From assembly GCA_964630765.1 (NCBI GenBank), contig CAZVXE010000007.1:1-42489 (forward strand): a stretch of 42,489 nt of DNA, in the 5' to 3' direction. Numbering within the stretch: the first letter of the stretch is position 1; each line of letters opens with the position of its first letter. The position numbers and the translations under genes were made by a program. Below the pieces are notes generated by a model. It saw nothing but the letters and a program-made list of their open reading frames with translations. It had not been told where the DNA came from and ran no database searches. This DNA comes from Methanofastidiosum sp964630765 (lineage in GTDB: Archaea > Methanobacteriota_B > Thermococci > Methanofastidiosales > Methanofastidiosaceae). This document shows positions 15,571 through 22,947 of the stretch, piece by piece.

Positions 15571-16798
15571 AAAAATAAATCTTTGTCCTTAGCTCTGCGA
15601 TTACCTCGCCGATTGGATTATACATTGTCACTTCGTCAGAGCCTGCGAACAGAAGGCCGACGGCTTCTCCTTTGTCATTGATGCCAAGAGAGCCTGAGTC
15701 CCCGCCATCTGAAGAAGATTCGCCTTCATCTGTCAAACCGGTGACGATCTGCCGCTCAAACAGTATGTCGCCTATATCGTATTCGATGTAGGACGAGGCA
15801 TCGGTCGCTATGACCTTCGCCTTTGTGGTGCCGGTCGTCCTTCCGCTCTTTGTGATGTATTCGCCCACTGAAACAGTCCCTGCCCCTTTCGGTACACCAA
15901 CATCAAGTATCTCTGGATTGTATTCAACAGAAAGCTCTGCTATGGCGCAGTCGACCTTGTTGGATTTTGACCTTGAAAGTGCAACATAATCATAGAGCCT
16001 GGCGACTGTGTCGTCTTTTGTTCCGCCGTCATAAGTTCCCGGCTGTCTGATGGAGTCTCCAATCTTTGCAGCATTCTCATTTGCCAGCACGTGATTGTTG
16101 CTCAAGATGAAAGCTTTTGTCACGGTGCATGGCAGGGCCAATGATCTAATCTGCGCCTCGCTGACAAATCCAAGCCATCTTAAGATAGCAAGGATAATTC
16201 TTACCCACCATGACAGTTGGGGCATTGGGGGCTCTTCATCCCCGTCATCTTCTTCCCACATGCAGCCAGTCCCGTCCCAGGATGGGCATGGACTACAATC
16301 CTTTTCATTGGGCACATCTGGACATGGAAGATCCCACCAACACCCGCTATCTGTCCAGAACTCGCATCCCACGCAGTCTGTTGGATTCGGTGTTTCAGGG
16401 CACTCATCCTCACTAGTGTCATCGCCAGGCTCCTCCACTGGTGGGTCTGAAACTTCCCCTTCCTCAACATCCGCATAGACGACGGCTCCGAATGTCCCGG
16501 CCGTTATGGCATAATGCCCGCAAGATGTTCCGGGATGCACTGGCCGTGACGTCCCAGTTCTCCGCTCTTCCTCATAATCCCTTTTCTTAATCTTTCCCGT
16601 CTGGACGACATCGGTCTTTTGGCCACCCACTAACTTCGGCAGTATCTCGCTTTTGGTCAACTGATCCAGCGGCTTTTTTTCAATGACGCCGATTATGATG
16701 GCGTCCTGTTCCGTCTGCTGGCCTTTTACAATCTTCTTTCCACGGCCGACAAACGTCACTCCTTCCCTCTTCAAGAGGGCCAAGGTTTCCTTGTCCAT
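15569..16798 (-). CDS. trypsin-like serine protease inserted between TerL halves
   Basis: 409 residues from ATG 16798. Triad visible: His236 (LSNNHVLAN), Asp283 (VDCAIAEL), Ser368 (GGDSGSLG). An N-terminal region of 110 residues (GKKIVKGQQTEQDAIIIGVI; GHYAITAGTFG) belongs to a family of phage-neighbourhood trypsin-like proteins. Residues 130-185 form a Cys-rich acidic insert with 11 Cys, and 195-212 is a hydrophobic segment (WWVRIILAILRWLGFV). No signal peptide. It is flanked by the two TerL pieces and ends in its own terminator, so it behaves as an independent cargo gene. Possible role in capsid maturation or interference; not determined. Confidence 0.75.
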   Translation of the reverse strand: MDKETLALLKREGVTFVGRGKKIVKGQQTEQDAIIIGVIEKKPLDQLTKSEILPKLVGGQKTDVVQTGKIKKRDYEEERRTGTSRPVHPGTSCGHYAITAGTFGAVVYADVEEGEVSDPPVEEPGDDTSEDECPETPNPTDCVGCEFWTDSGCWWDLPCPDVPNEKDCSPCPSWDGTGCMWEEDDGDEEPPMPQLSWWVRIILAILRWLGFVSEAQIRSLALPCTVTKAFILSNNHVLANENAAKIGDSIRQPGTYDGGTKDDTVARLYDYVALSRSKSNKVDCAIAELSVEYNPEILDVGVPKGAGTVSVGEYITKSGRTTGTTKAKVIATDASSYIEYDIGDILFERQIVTGLTDEGESSSDGGDSGSLGINDKGEAVGLLFAGSDEVTMYNPIGEVIAELRTKIYF

Positions 16799-16862
16799 AA
16801 TATTCACATAACGAATCCATAGATCCTTCGTCTAATCCAGTCAATCAAATATGCAAAAAAGC

Positions 16863-17684
16863 TCAATTCTCCACCGCCCGCTCTATCCAGTGAAGTGGAA
16901 TAAGCGTGTCCTCGCCGTATTGCGGGAAGTTGCCCAAAACATGCACCTGGTAAAAGTTAGAGTCCTCCCCGTATTCTTCGGCCATCTGGGAAATCCAATC
17001 CTTCTTGACCCTTGGGGATAACCTCGAGTCAAGGTGGAAGCATTTCCAGTTGGCACTCCTCTTGTGAAATATATCAAAAAAATAACCGGTGTCCTTTGTC
17101 GGGTTGCCTATGAGAAGCATCTTTGAAGAGTTGACCCCCTCCTGGGTCTGTGTTCCCTCGATGGCCTCAAAGATAGCGTCATCGACACCACTCGCCTCGT
17201 CCACTATGAACATGAGGTAAGGCGCATGAAATCCGAGCATGTTCTCCTTCTTGTCTGATGCCCTTCCTATCATGGCCCAGTCGTCACCATAGCTGCCGTC
17301 AGGCCTTATCATTAGGACTTCAGCATCCCTAGGCGGAAGGTAGAGAAATGGCCTTAAAATTGGGGCCTTAGAGATGTTGGCCCTGATCTCCTTCCAGAGT
17401 ATTCGCTGCACCTGCTGCCATGTAGGCGCTGTAGTAACTACAATTGATTTCGGCCTTGTGACAAAAAACCATAGTCCCAGCTTTGCAGCGGTCCAGGTCT
17501 TTCCGGGGCCGTTGCCGCTCCGAACGGCTATCCGGTCATGTGATGCAACTGCCTCAAATATCTGTCTCTGGAGTTGATCCGGCTCCTCACCGAAGCAGTC
17601 GATGGAAAATCTCACAGGATCGTCTATCCACGAGCTAAGAAGTGATTTCAGTTCCATTTTAAGAATCAGACCTCTCTTGCCCAT
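16863..17684 (-). CDS. terminase large subunit, ATPase half
   Basis: 273 residues: Walker A SGNGPGKT (56-63), Walker B LMFIVDEAS (157-165), coupling motif LLIGNPT (190-196). These belong to the N-terminal motor domain of TerL, which pumps viral DNA into the procapsid. The frame ends at LHWIERAVEN, where an intact TerL would pass into the nuclease domain; that domain is encoded separately at 14985-15533. ATG 17684 overlaps the methyltransferase end; an ATG at 17657 is possible. The 20-base palindrome at 17688-17707 abuts the start. Confidence 0.85.
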   Translation of the reverse strand: MGKRGLILKMELKSLLSSWIDDPVRFSIDCFGEEPDQLQRQIFEAVASHDRIAVRSGNGPGKTWTAAKLGLWFFVTRPKSIVVTTAPTWQQVQRILWKEIRANISKAPILRPFLYLPPRDAEVLMIRPDGSYGDDWAMIGRASDKKENMLGFHAPYLMFIVDEASGVDDAIFEAIEGTQTQEGVNSSKMLLIGNPTKDTGYFFDIFHKRSANWKCFHLDSRLSPRVKKDWISQMAEEYGEDSNFYQVHVLGNFPQYGEDTLIPLHWIERAVEN

Positions 17685-18819
17685 AATTGGCCCTAGAATT
17701 AGGGCCAGAGTTAGATATTCTTGCAGCTGCTATTTCCGCATATTCCTTCTCAAGCTCTATTCCGATCCATCTTCGATTTAGTATCCCACATGCAATTGCA
17801 GTTGTCCCGCTGCCAAGGAACGGGTCCATGACGGTATCCCCGGGCCTTGACCCCAAGATGGTAAGGTAAGACATGAGTTTTACCGGCTTCACTGTGGGAT
17901 GATAGTTGTGACGCTCTTTTTTGTTCCTTTTCTGAGGGATGTCAACTGACTCTTCATCATCACACCATCTCTTTGTATATATGGATTCGCATCCTCGCTC
18001 TTTCTCATCCTTTGAAGGCTTTTTCACAAATAGAAACGGGAATCGCTCTCTCATTTTTTCTGGCAGCAGCTTTTTCCTTTCCTCAAAGAACAGATCAAGA
18101 TCGAACATGTAGGAGTCTTCCCCAAATACCTGATCACAAGTGAGAAGATTTGACGGGAACCTGGAAAATCCGTCCTCAGTTGGGATTGAACAGTCGGAAA
18201 GCCATGTGATGCCCTTCTCGTTTTTTAGGGCCTGGTCGGTATGGCTCTTTTCAGATAACGGCTTCATTGCAACTATTATCACTTCAACAGCAGGCTTCGG
18301 CTGGAATCCTGCATAGCCTCCTGAAAGCCTTTTGGCATCTTTTGATGAGGGGATTGTAAAGTCAATTTCTTTTCTTCCATCAGAATAATGCTTTCCCCAG
18401 CAGAGGGCCGACTTCTGCCTTCCTGGCATTTCGACAGGCTCTCGTTTAAGACCAAGCCTCCTGTCTATAACTTTGGAAATGTCAAGAGCCTTGGGAAAGC
18501 CGGAATGGTAGGCCCAATAAATGGGTGTGAATCCGATCTCAAATCCCGCCTCTCCTAAATTTAAGGCCATCCTTGATAGGCAGTCAAGCCTCGGGGCGCT
18601 CATTATGAATGAAAATGATCCTGGTTTTAGCAGCCTAAGACTCTCTTTCCAGATATCAACTTTCGGAACTGCCCTGTCCCAGTCCTTTCCTAAAAAAGAA
18701 TAGCCGTAAGGGGGGTCAGTCAATAAAAGATCAATCGACTCGGAAGGGAGCTCCCGCATGACCTCAAGGCAGTCGCCCTGATAGATCTTCCCAATATCAT
18801 TCTCATAGAAGGGCTTCAA
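17659..18819 (-). CDS. DNA methyltransferase, beta-type N6-adenine/N4-cytosine
   Basis: 386 residues. Motif IV D35-P-P-Y precedes motif I DPFLGSGTT (332-340), the circular order of the beta class. The target-recognition region lies between (residues 100-300). Transfers a methyl group from S-adenosylmethionine to A-N6 or C-N4 in DNA. It sits between TerS and TerL and overlaps both neighbours, so it is part of the late provirus operon; no cognate restriction enzyme adjoins it. Such solitary enzymes usually shield viral DNA from host restriction. Full length with intact motifs although the provirus is broken. Confidence 0.85.
   Translation of the reverse strand: MKPFYENDIGKIYQGDCLEVMRELPSESIDLLLTDPPYGYSFLGKDWDRAVPKVDIWKESLRLLKPGSFSFIMSAPRLDCLSRMALNLGEAGFEIGFTPIYWAYHSGFPKALDISKVIDRRLGLKREPVEMPGRQKSALCWGKHYSDGRKEIDFTIPSSKDAKRLSGGYAGFQPKPAVEVIIVAMKPLSEKSHTDQALKNEKGITWLSDCSIPTEDGFSRFPSNLLTCDQVFGEDSYMFDLDLFFEERKKLLPEKMRERFPFLFVKKPSKDEKERGCESIYTKRWCDDEESVDIPQKRNKKERHNYHPTVKPVKLMSYLTILGSRPGDTVMDPFLGSGTTAIACGILNRRWIGIELEKEYAEIAAARISNSGPNSRANYGQERSDS
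17688..17707. repeat. perfect-arm palindrome TGGCCCTA-N4-TAGGGCCA
   Basis: TGGCCCTAGAATTAGGGCCA: 8-base arms, 4-base centre. It overlaps the 3' end of the methyltransferase gene and lies directly before the TerL ATPase start, so on the message it could fold over the start region. Best example of a word (GGCCCTAAA or GGCCTTAAA) found about fifteen times in the window; similar palindromes are at 41761-41781 and 41997-42018. Confidence 0.6.
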
Positions 18820-19148
18820 TTCGGATTATCCCTCTCCCTGTGGATCTCCTCTATAATGGCCGAAAGATTGATCGTTACCTCTTTCTCCTTCTCCCTTGAT
18901 TTTGGCGTTAACCTGTACTCTGCCAACCACTTCCTTATCGATTCGCTTGTCTGATTGATATCAATGTCTTCTCCTGACAATAGTCTAGGAAGCAGTATGC
19001 ACTTCTGAGAAATCAAGGCAAGGGCTATCTGGTCGGCTGCAAGCTCGTCAATCTCAAAGCTCTCGATGATGTGCTTATAGAGTTTCAAGTAAAGCTTTCT
19101 TTCCTTTTCCCCTAAAGACTCCTTGGAAATCTTCAATAATCCAGACAT
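18816..19148 (-). CDS. terminase small subunit (TerS-like)
   Basis: 110 residues, all helical. The pattern ADQIALALISQKCILLPRLL, then SIRKWLAEYRLTPKSREKE and a C-terminal amphipathic tail, is that of P27/phage small terminase subunits, which bind the packaging site and recruit TerL. Gene order TerS, methyltransferase, TerL is usual for head-tail viruses. It overlaps the methyltransferase start by four bases. Intact by length. Confidence 0.65.
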   Translation of the reverse strand: MSGLLKISKESLGEKERKLYLKLYKHIIESFEIDELAADQIALALISQKCILLPRLLSGEDIDINQTSESIRKWLAEYRLTPKSREKEKEVTINLSAIIEEIHRERDNPN

Positions 19149-19151
19149 AGT

Positions 19152-19472
19152 CTAACCGTGGTAGTCCGTTCCTTCCTGCTTTGGGATCTCAAACGTATCG
19201 TACAAAATACCGCCCAGCACTCCCGTCATGAACCCCTTCTCATAGTCAAAGACAAGCTGGACCTTCCTGTCCTTTCTCGTCAGGATCAATCTGCCCTCTG
19301 TGTCCATGGCGATGCTGAAGTTGTCCCGCTCTATTGAGGTCAGGATGCCGTCTGAAATAGGGACGACAACAAGATTGTAATCCCCTTTGCACTTGTTGGG
19401 GCCAAGCTGAAGATAATGACTCACAGAATACACAAATCCTTCATTGCTATTGCTATGCGAAACATCAAGCAC
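19152..19472 (-). CDS. provirus hypothetical protein, 106 residues
   Basis: Beta-rich soluble protein (YNLVVVPISDGILTSIERDN, GRLILTRKDRKVQLVFDYEK). The start is uncertain: GTG at 19472 is the first plausible codon after a stop and has only a weak purine stretch upstream. Three bases separate its stop from TerS. In the late provirus operon; function not recognised. Confidence 0.5.
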   Translation of the reverse strand: MLDVSHSNSNEGFVYSVSHYLQLGPNKCKGDYNLVVVPISDGILTSIERDNFSIAMDTEGRLILTRKDRKVQLVFDYEKGFMTGVLGGILYDTFEIPKQEGTDYHG

Positions 19473-19495
19473 CAGCTTCTTCTTTGATCTATCCC

Positions 19496-19652
19496 TTAAC
19501 CTCGTGTAATTTCCCCCTTAAGATTTGAAAAACAGATGGGGCAGGTGAAGTTGTGCTCCGCAGGATGTTTTATCGTGTTGCCGCAGCTTCTACAGTAAAG
19601 CGGCCCGGCATCGCAGTTCGGGCATTTGAGTTCTGACCCGCATTTTGCGCAC
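19496..19652 (-). pseudogene. zinc-ribbon frame continuing the upstream gene after a shift
   Basis: Open frame with dense zinc knuckles, HRCAKCGSELKCPNCDAG, LYCRSCGN and FTCPICFSNL, ending at TAA 19496-19498. No ATG, GTG or TTG lies between its upstream stop and the first cysteines. The preceding zinc-ribbon gene ends at 19653 within GGGGAAAGAAAAG; a +1 shift there would continue straight into this frame, so the two were probably one protein of about 140 residues with four or five zinc sites. Could be a frameshift mutation or programmed. Confidence 0.45.
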
Positions 19653-19913
19653 CTATGAGTCTTTTCTTTCCCCTCGATAGCTACCGCATCCTTTTTTGCA
19701 AAGCCTCATGTAGTGAAAGTAAAGCTTTCTCCCCTCAAAGTAAATGCTTGTTGCAGGCTCGCCGTTTGTCAATGCCCCTTTTATTGTAAGAAGCAGATCA
19801 CCTCTGGACCTGCATATGGGGCACAAATGCTCAGGGATTAGAAACGTCCCGCAGTGGGGGCATCTTTTCTTCTCCTTTGGATAGCCGGTAGACCTGCAGT
19901 TAGGGCATTTCAC
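19653..19913 (-). CDS. zinc-ribbon protein, provirus
   Basis: 86 residues from GTG 19913: CPNCRSTGYPKEKKRCPHCG (residues 3-22), then CPICRSRGDLLL and a final CKKGCG, three treble-clef or rubredoxin-like knuckles. Likely nucleic-acid or protein binding. The stop at 19653 is followed, in another frame, by more knuckles (19496-19652). It lies 11 bases downstream of the 226-residue gene in the same operon. Confidence 0.6.
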   Translation of the reverse strand: MKCPNCRSTGYPKEKKRCPHCGTFLIPEHLCPICRSRGDLLLTIKGALTNGEPATSIYFEGRKLYFHYMRLCKKGCGSYRGERKDS

Positions 19914-19924
19914 AGGGCATCAGC

Positions 19925-20605
19925 TCAGCAATTACCGCCACAGTTGCAGTCTTTGTTAAAGTCTGGGCCGGATATAATATTCCCATGCGAGTCGTATTCG
20001 TTTTGTGGGCTTGTGTACCCTGAATCCCCGCAGCCCGGATATACCGTGCCGTGTTTTTTGCACCCGCATTTTTGGTATATGCTTATAATTGGCCCATCCC
20101 TGGCTTTCTTTAGGGATTCCTCGTCGTCCTCCCCTTTGAATCCGGTGGCGTTGTATACCTCATTTGCAACATTCAAAAGCCAAAAAGCTGGGTCTTGTTC
20201 CCTGTGCATCTGCCACAAGTATTCTTGGCCAACAAGTTTGCCAATATCTGTATATACCCTAAGTGTCCTTCTAGCCCAATACGGCAGCTTGAAAAGAACA
20301 TCAACATTTGCCTCCAGGTATTCGGACAGCAGATTCTTTCTCTTTATGAGTTCAGTGTATGCGTTGATTGCATTGTCCATTGAATCTTTTGATCCGGACG
20401 CCAAAAGATACATGGCCTTCTTGTATTTGGCCCAGTCGACTTCATCCTTTTCCAGTGCTTCACGGCCCCCGTATTTTACCAAGAGCTTCCGCATTAGATC
20501 TCTTGCTTCGTCCATCTGTTCTTTGGTCACGCCTGATGTGTAGTTCGCATCAAATTCTTGACCTACCGTATCGTTGGCTTTCGCCCAATCAATATCTACC
20601 GGCAT
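19925..20605 (-). CDS. provirus protein with Cys-rich tail, 226 residues
   Basis: Helical, acidic first 170 residues (KEQMDEARDLMRKLLVKYGG, then KKAMYLLASGSKDSMDNAIN) and a C-terminal tail with clustered cysteines (YQKCGCKKHG, CGDSG, DCNCGGNC) that may bind zinc. ATG 20605 overlaps the upstream gene by ten bases. Position upstream of the packaging genes; no family recognised. Confidence 0.55.
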   Translation of the reverse strand: MPVDIDWAKANDTVGQEFDANYTSGVTKEQMDEARDLMRKLLVKYGGREALEKDEVDWAKYKKAMYLLASGSKDSMDNAINAYTELIKRKNLLSEYLEANVDVLFKLPYWARRTLRVYTDIGKLVGQEYLWQMHREQDPAFWLLNVANEVYNATGFKGEDDEESLKKARDGPIISIYQKCGCKKHGTVYPGCGDSGYTSPQNEYDSHGNIISGPDFNKDCNCGGNC

Positions 20606-20841
20606 GGGATCTCCTCCACCACTTTTGTCGTGTCAGTAGCGGGGGCAGCCCACCTTTTCATCCTCCCGATTTCAATCCAGTCGCCTTCGGTGATGAAGAC
20701 GGAATTGCCTATAGAATCGGCGATTGTGCAGCTGTCTACTCTTTCGCCGTTGTGGACTGAAGTCGTGCTAAAGAAGGTTCTCAAACTTCCCCCTTCTTTT
20801 CGGCAAAGTTCCATTGAAAGAGGGCCCTGCCCTTTTCCCAT
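20596..20841 (-). CDS. provirus hypothetical protein, about 80 residues
   Basis: Strand-rich small protein (DSCTIADSIGNSVFITEGDW, then IEIGRMKRWAAPATDTTKVV). The start is either ATG 20841 or ATG 20814; both overlap the holin-like gene. Overlaps the next gene by ten bases, as usual for a compact viral operon. Function unknown. Confidence 0.5.
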   Translation of the reverse strand: MGKGQGPLSMELCRKEGGSLRTFFSTTSVHNGERVDSCTIADSIGNSVFITEGDWIEIGRMKRWAAPATDTTKVVEEIPCR

Positions 20842-21026
20842 ATGGCCCGGAACTCATTTTCGTTCACGGCATCGTCATAGAGCGCCTCATCGACCGTCTT
20901 AAAAAACTCGGCGAGCTCGTGGATCTTTGTCTTCACAAGCTCCCACCCTGCAAAGGCCCCTATACCTAGCGTCACAAGGTATGGGAGGATCTTCGCAAGG
21001 ACCTCAAAAACCTGTATGTCGGACAT
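20781..21026 (-). CDS. holin-like small membrane protein
   Basis: 81 residues: one hydrophobic helix (KILPYLVTLGIGAFAGWELV, about 12-31) followed by a charged helical tail. Size and topology fit a holin or phage membrane-anchor protein at the edge of a late operon; the lysis role is inferred. A second, diverged copy of its first 17 codons is found in inverted orientation at the right end of the window (42432-42489). Confidence 0.5.
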   Translation of the reverse strand: MSDIQVFEVLAKILPYLVTLGIGAFAGWELVKTKIHELAEFFKTVDEALYDDAVNENEFRAIWEKGRALFQWNFAEKKGEV

Positions 21027-21180
21027 CTAAAGTCCTCGATGTCCAATATTATACATTAGTGTTTAAAAAGATTGTCCTTAAGATTTTAATATTACCATTG
21101 AATCTTGTGTATCCTGTTACTTGATCAGTTTATTTACTAAAATGTAAGTTTAAAAATTTAAATATAAACTAAAAAATGGA

Positions 21181-21987
21181 TTATCCCAAGTATCCAAGTT
21201 CCTTGGCTTTATCAAAACATTGTTGTGCCTCTGTATATCTTTCAAGTTTTTCAAGAGCTAGCCCCTTATAGTGCCACGTATACCCATCTTTTGAATTTAG
21301 TGAAATAGCCTCATCGAAACATATTATGGATTCAGAATATCTGCCAAGATTGAAAAGTGATCTTCCTTTATTGACCCAATTGACTTGAACATTAGGTTTT
21401 ATCTCAATTGCCTTGTCAAAGCAAGTTATGGCTTCAGAATATTTGCCCTGTTTGTAAAGTACAAATCCTTTGATACCCCATGAAACGCTATCGTTCGGAT
21501 CAATGGCAATTGCTCTATCAAAGTAGGTTATTGCAACAGAATGCCTACCTTGGTCTGAAAGTTCAGCCCCCTTATCTTGCAATGCATAGATTAGATATTC
21601 TTTAGCTTTTTTATGATCTGGATCTATTTCGAGTATTTTTTCAAACTTTTCTATTGCCTCATCATACTTTTTTTGATTGTATAACGATAGACCCTCAGTA
21701 TAATATTCTTCAACATCTATTGTAATAGGTGGAGGTGTTTGTTCAACTTTAGTTTCATTCTCAGAGTTAACAGGTTCTTTGGTACAACCACAGTACTCAG
21801 AACAACTGTCGACTCTTTTGTAATCAATACATTTCCCATTTTCACATACTTGGCTCCAAAGTTCATTTCCATGGCAAATATCTGGACAATTAATATTTTT
21901 ACAAGGATCATTATTGCATCCAGCCATAAGAATTGTACAGAAAATAGATGCTATTAAAACAATGATAATTTTTCTTTTAGATGTCAT
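21181..21987 (-). CDS. TPR-repeat lipoprotein
   Basis: 268 residues. Basic start, hydrophobic segment and lipobox L-M-A-G-C24 predict export and lipid attachment. A Cys-rich linker (25-75) precedes about five tetratricopeptide repeats from residue 90 to the end (GLSLYNQKKYDEAIEKFEKI; GKYSEAITCFDKAIEIKPN and so on). TPRs are protein-binding solenoids on the cell surface here. The promoter holds a 26-base palindrome (22002-22027) identical in design to one before the PAS regulator gene at 36177, so both may be controlled by that regulator. Lies just outside the provirus operon. Confidence 0.8.
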   Translation of the reverse strand: MTSKRKIIIVLIASIFCTILMAGCNNDPCKNINCPDICHGNELWSQVCENGKCIDYKRVDSCSEYCGCTKEPVNSENETKVEQTPPPITIDVEEYYTEGLSLYNQKKYDEAIEKFEKILEIDPDHKKAKEYLIYALQDKGAELSDQGRHSVAITYFDRAIAIDPNDSVSWGIKGFVLYKQGKYSEAITCFDKAIEIKPNVQVNWVNKGRSLFNLGRYSESIICFDEAISLNSKDGYTWHYKGLALEKLERYTEAQQCFDKAKELGYLG

Positions 21988-22001
21988 GTGTATTTTTTAT
22001 C

Positions 22002-22027
22002 TTTCCATATATATAAGAATATGGAAA
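22002..22027. promoter_or_regulatory. palindromic operator TTTCCATAT-N8-ATATGGAAA
   Basis: Perfect 9-base arms at 22002-22010 and 22019-22027 with an 8-base AT centre. It overlaps the TATA region of the TPR lipoprotein gene (ATG at 21987), so a bound protein would repress. Same arms and same spacing occur at 36119-36144. Confidence 0.6.
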
Positions 22028-22085
22028 TAAATAAGGGATATATGAATAATTTAATTTTTCCTATAATAACTGGCCCTAAATTTAA

Positions 22086-22451
22086 CTACTCTTTCTTCCA
22101 GTTCCAGAATCTATTGTTCGGCATCACGTGCCACGCCGTATCTCTGCATTCCGTCCTCACCGGCACCCAATTGCCTTTGATCTTTTTCATCGGGCAGGTG
22201 TAGCAGGGGCCTGGGCTTTGTTTTTTTGAATTGTCTGAATAGTTGCACCTGATGTATGAGAATGATCTGCTGACATGCGATCTCTTGACGTGTGGGCAGA
22301 CTATGGTGCCACAACGGTCCCGTGTCGATACTATTCTTATGCACCTATCGTGCACCTTCATCTTCCTGATGCTCACATACTCAGGTATGGTCTTCTGGAC
22401 CTGCATCCTATAAAAAAGTTCAAGTTTAGTTTGCGTCAAGTTGTTGCCCAT
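22086..22451 (-). CDS. Cys-rich hypothetical protein, 121 residues
   Basis: Nine cysteines, several spaced as zinc or disulfide pairs (DRCIRIVSTRDRCGTIVCPH; CNYSDNSKKQSPGPCYTCPM) with many His. No signal peptide, so zinc binding is more likely than disulfides. ATG 22451 lies within a GGCC-type motif (CCATGGCCTTAATTTTAGG), and the motif also sits past its end (22072) and upstream (22517). GC-richer than its AT-rich surroundings, like the provirus genes, suggesting a displaced viral gene. Confidence 0.5.
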   Translation of the reverse strand: MGNNLTQTKLELFYRMQVQKTIPEYVSIRKMKVHDRCIRIVSTRDRCGTIVCPHVKRSHVSRSFSYIRCNYSDNSKKQSPGPCYTCPMKKIKGNWVPVRTECRDTAWHVMPNNRFWNWKKE

Positions 22452-22626
22452 GGCCTTAATTTTAGGTCCAAGTATATTATCGCTATCCTAGCGTGAGAAA
22501 AGCATTTAGTATTAATTTTAGGGCCAAAATAATTCGTGAAATAAAAAAGAGAAATAAAATATCTCCCCTTTTAGTTCGTTCTAATTTGGCCTTTGATTTT
22601 TAAATTGATAATCGAAACATCGCCCT

Positions 22627-22899
22627 ATGGCAATATACGTTACTAGATGGATTACAACAGACCCTATTGAAGGCATCAATAGAATATATGGATTAAATTA
22701 CCTTATGGCAAATGATATAGTAAAATGTCTAGGTTACAGTGCCAAAGTGCTTAAGTATAAGGACAATGAGAACTCAGGATACAAATATGGAGTGGAAGTT
22801 CCAAGCGGTCTTTTTATGATATTTGGGAGGGGGGATAAAATAGAGATATTTCTTAACTATCCCACTCAACAACTTGTATATATGATAGATATTGTCTAG
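22627..22899 (+). CDS. hypothetical protein, 90 residues
   Basis: Soluble alpha/beta protein (ANDIVKCLGYSAKVLKYKDN, then YGVEVPSGLFMIFGRGDKIE). ATG 22627 with TTTTTAAATTG about 27 bases upstream (leaderless). Convergent with the membrane protein gene at 22948. No family recognised. Confidence 0.5.
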   Translation: MAIYVTRWITTDPIEGINRIYGLNYLMANDIVKCLGYSAKVLKYKDNENSGYKYGVEVPSGLFMIFGRGDKIEIFLNYPTQQLVYMIDIV

Positions 22900-22947
22900 G
22901 CCTAAAATGCTTGGTCGAATCTTTATTATAATAGTTAAATTATTTAT

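Noticed and set aside
16095..16478. Ser/His/Pro-rich frames within the protease gene
   Set aside because: They are alternative readings of the Cys-rich, acidic insert of the minus-strand protease, which has an intact catalytic triad.
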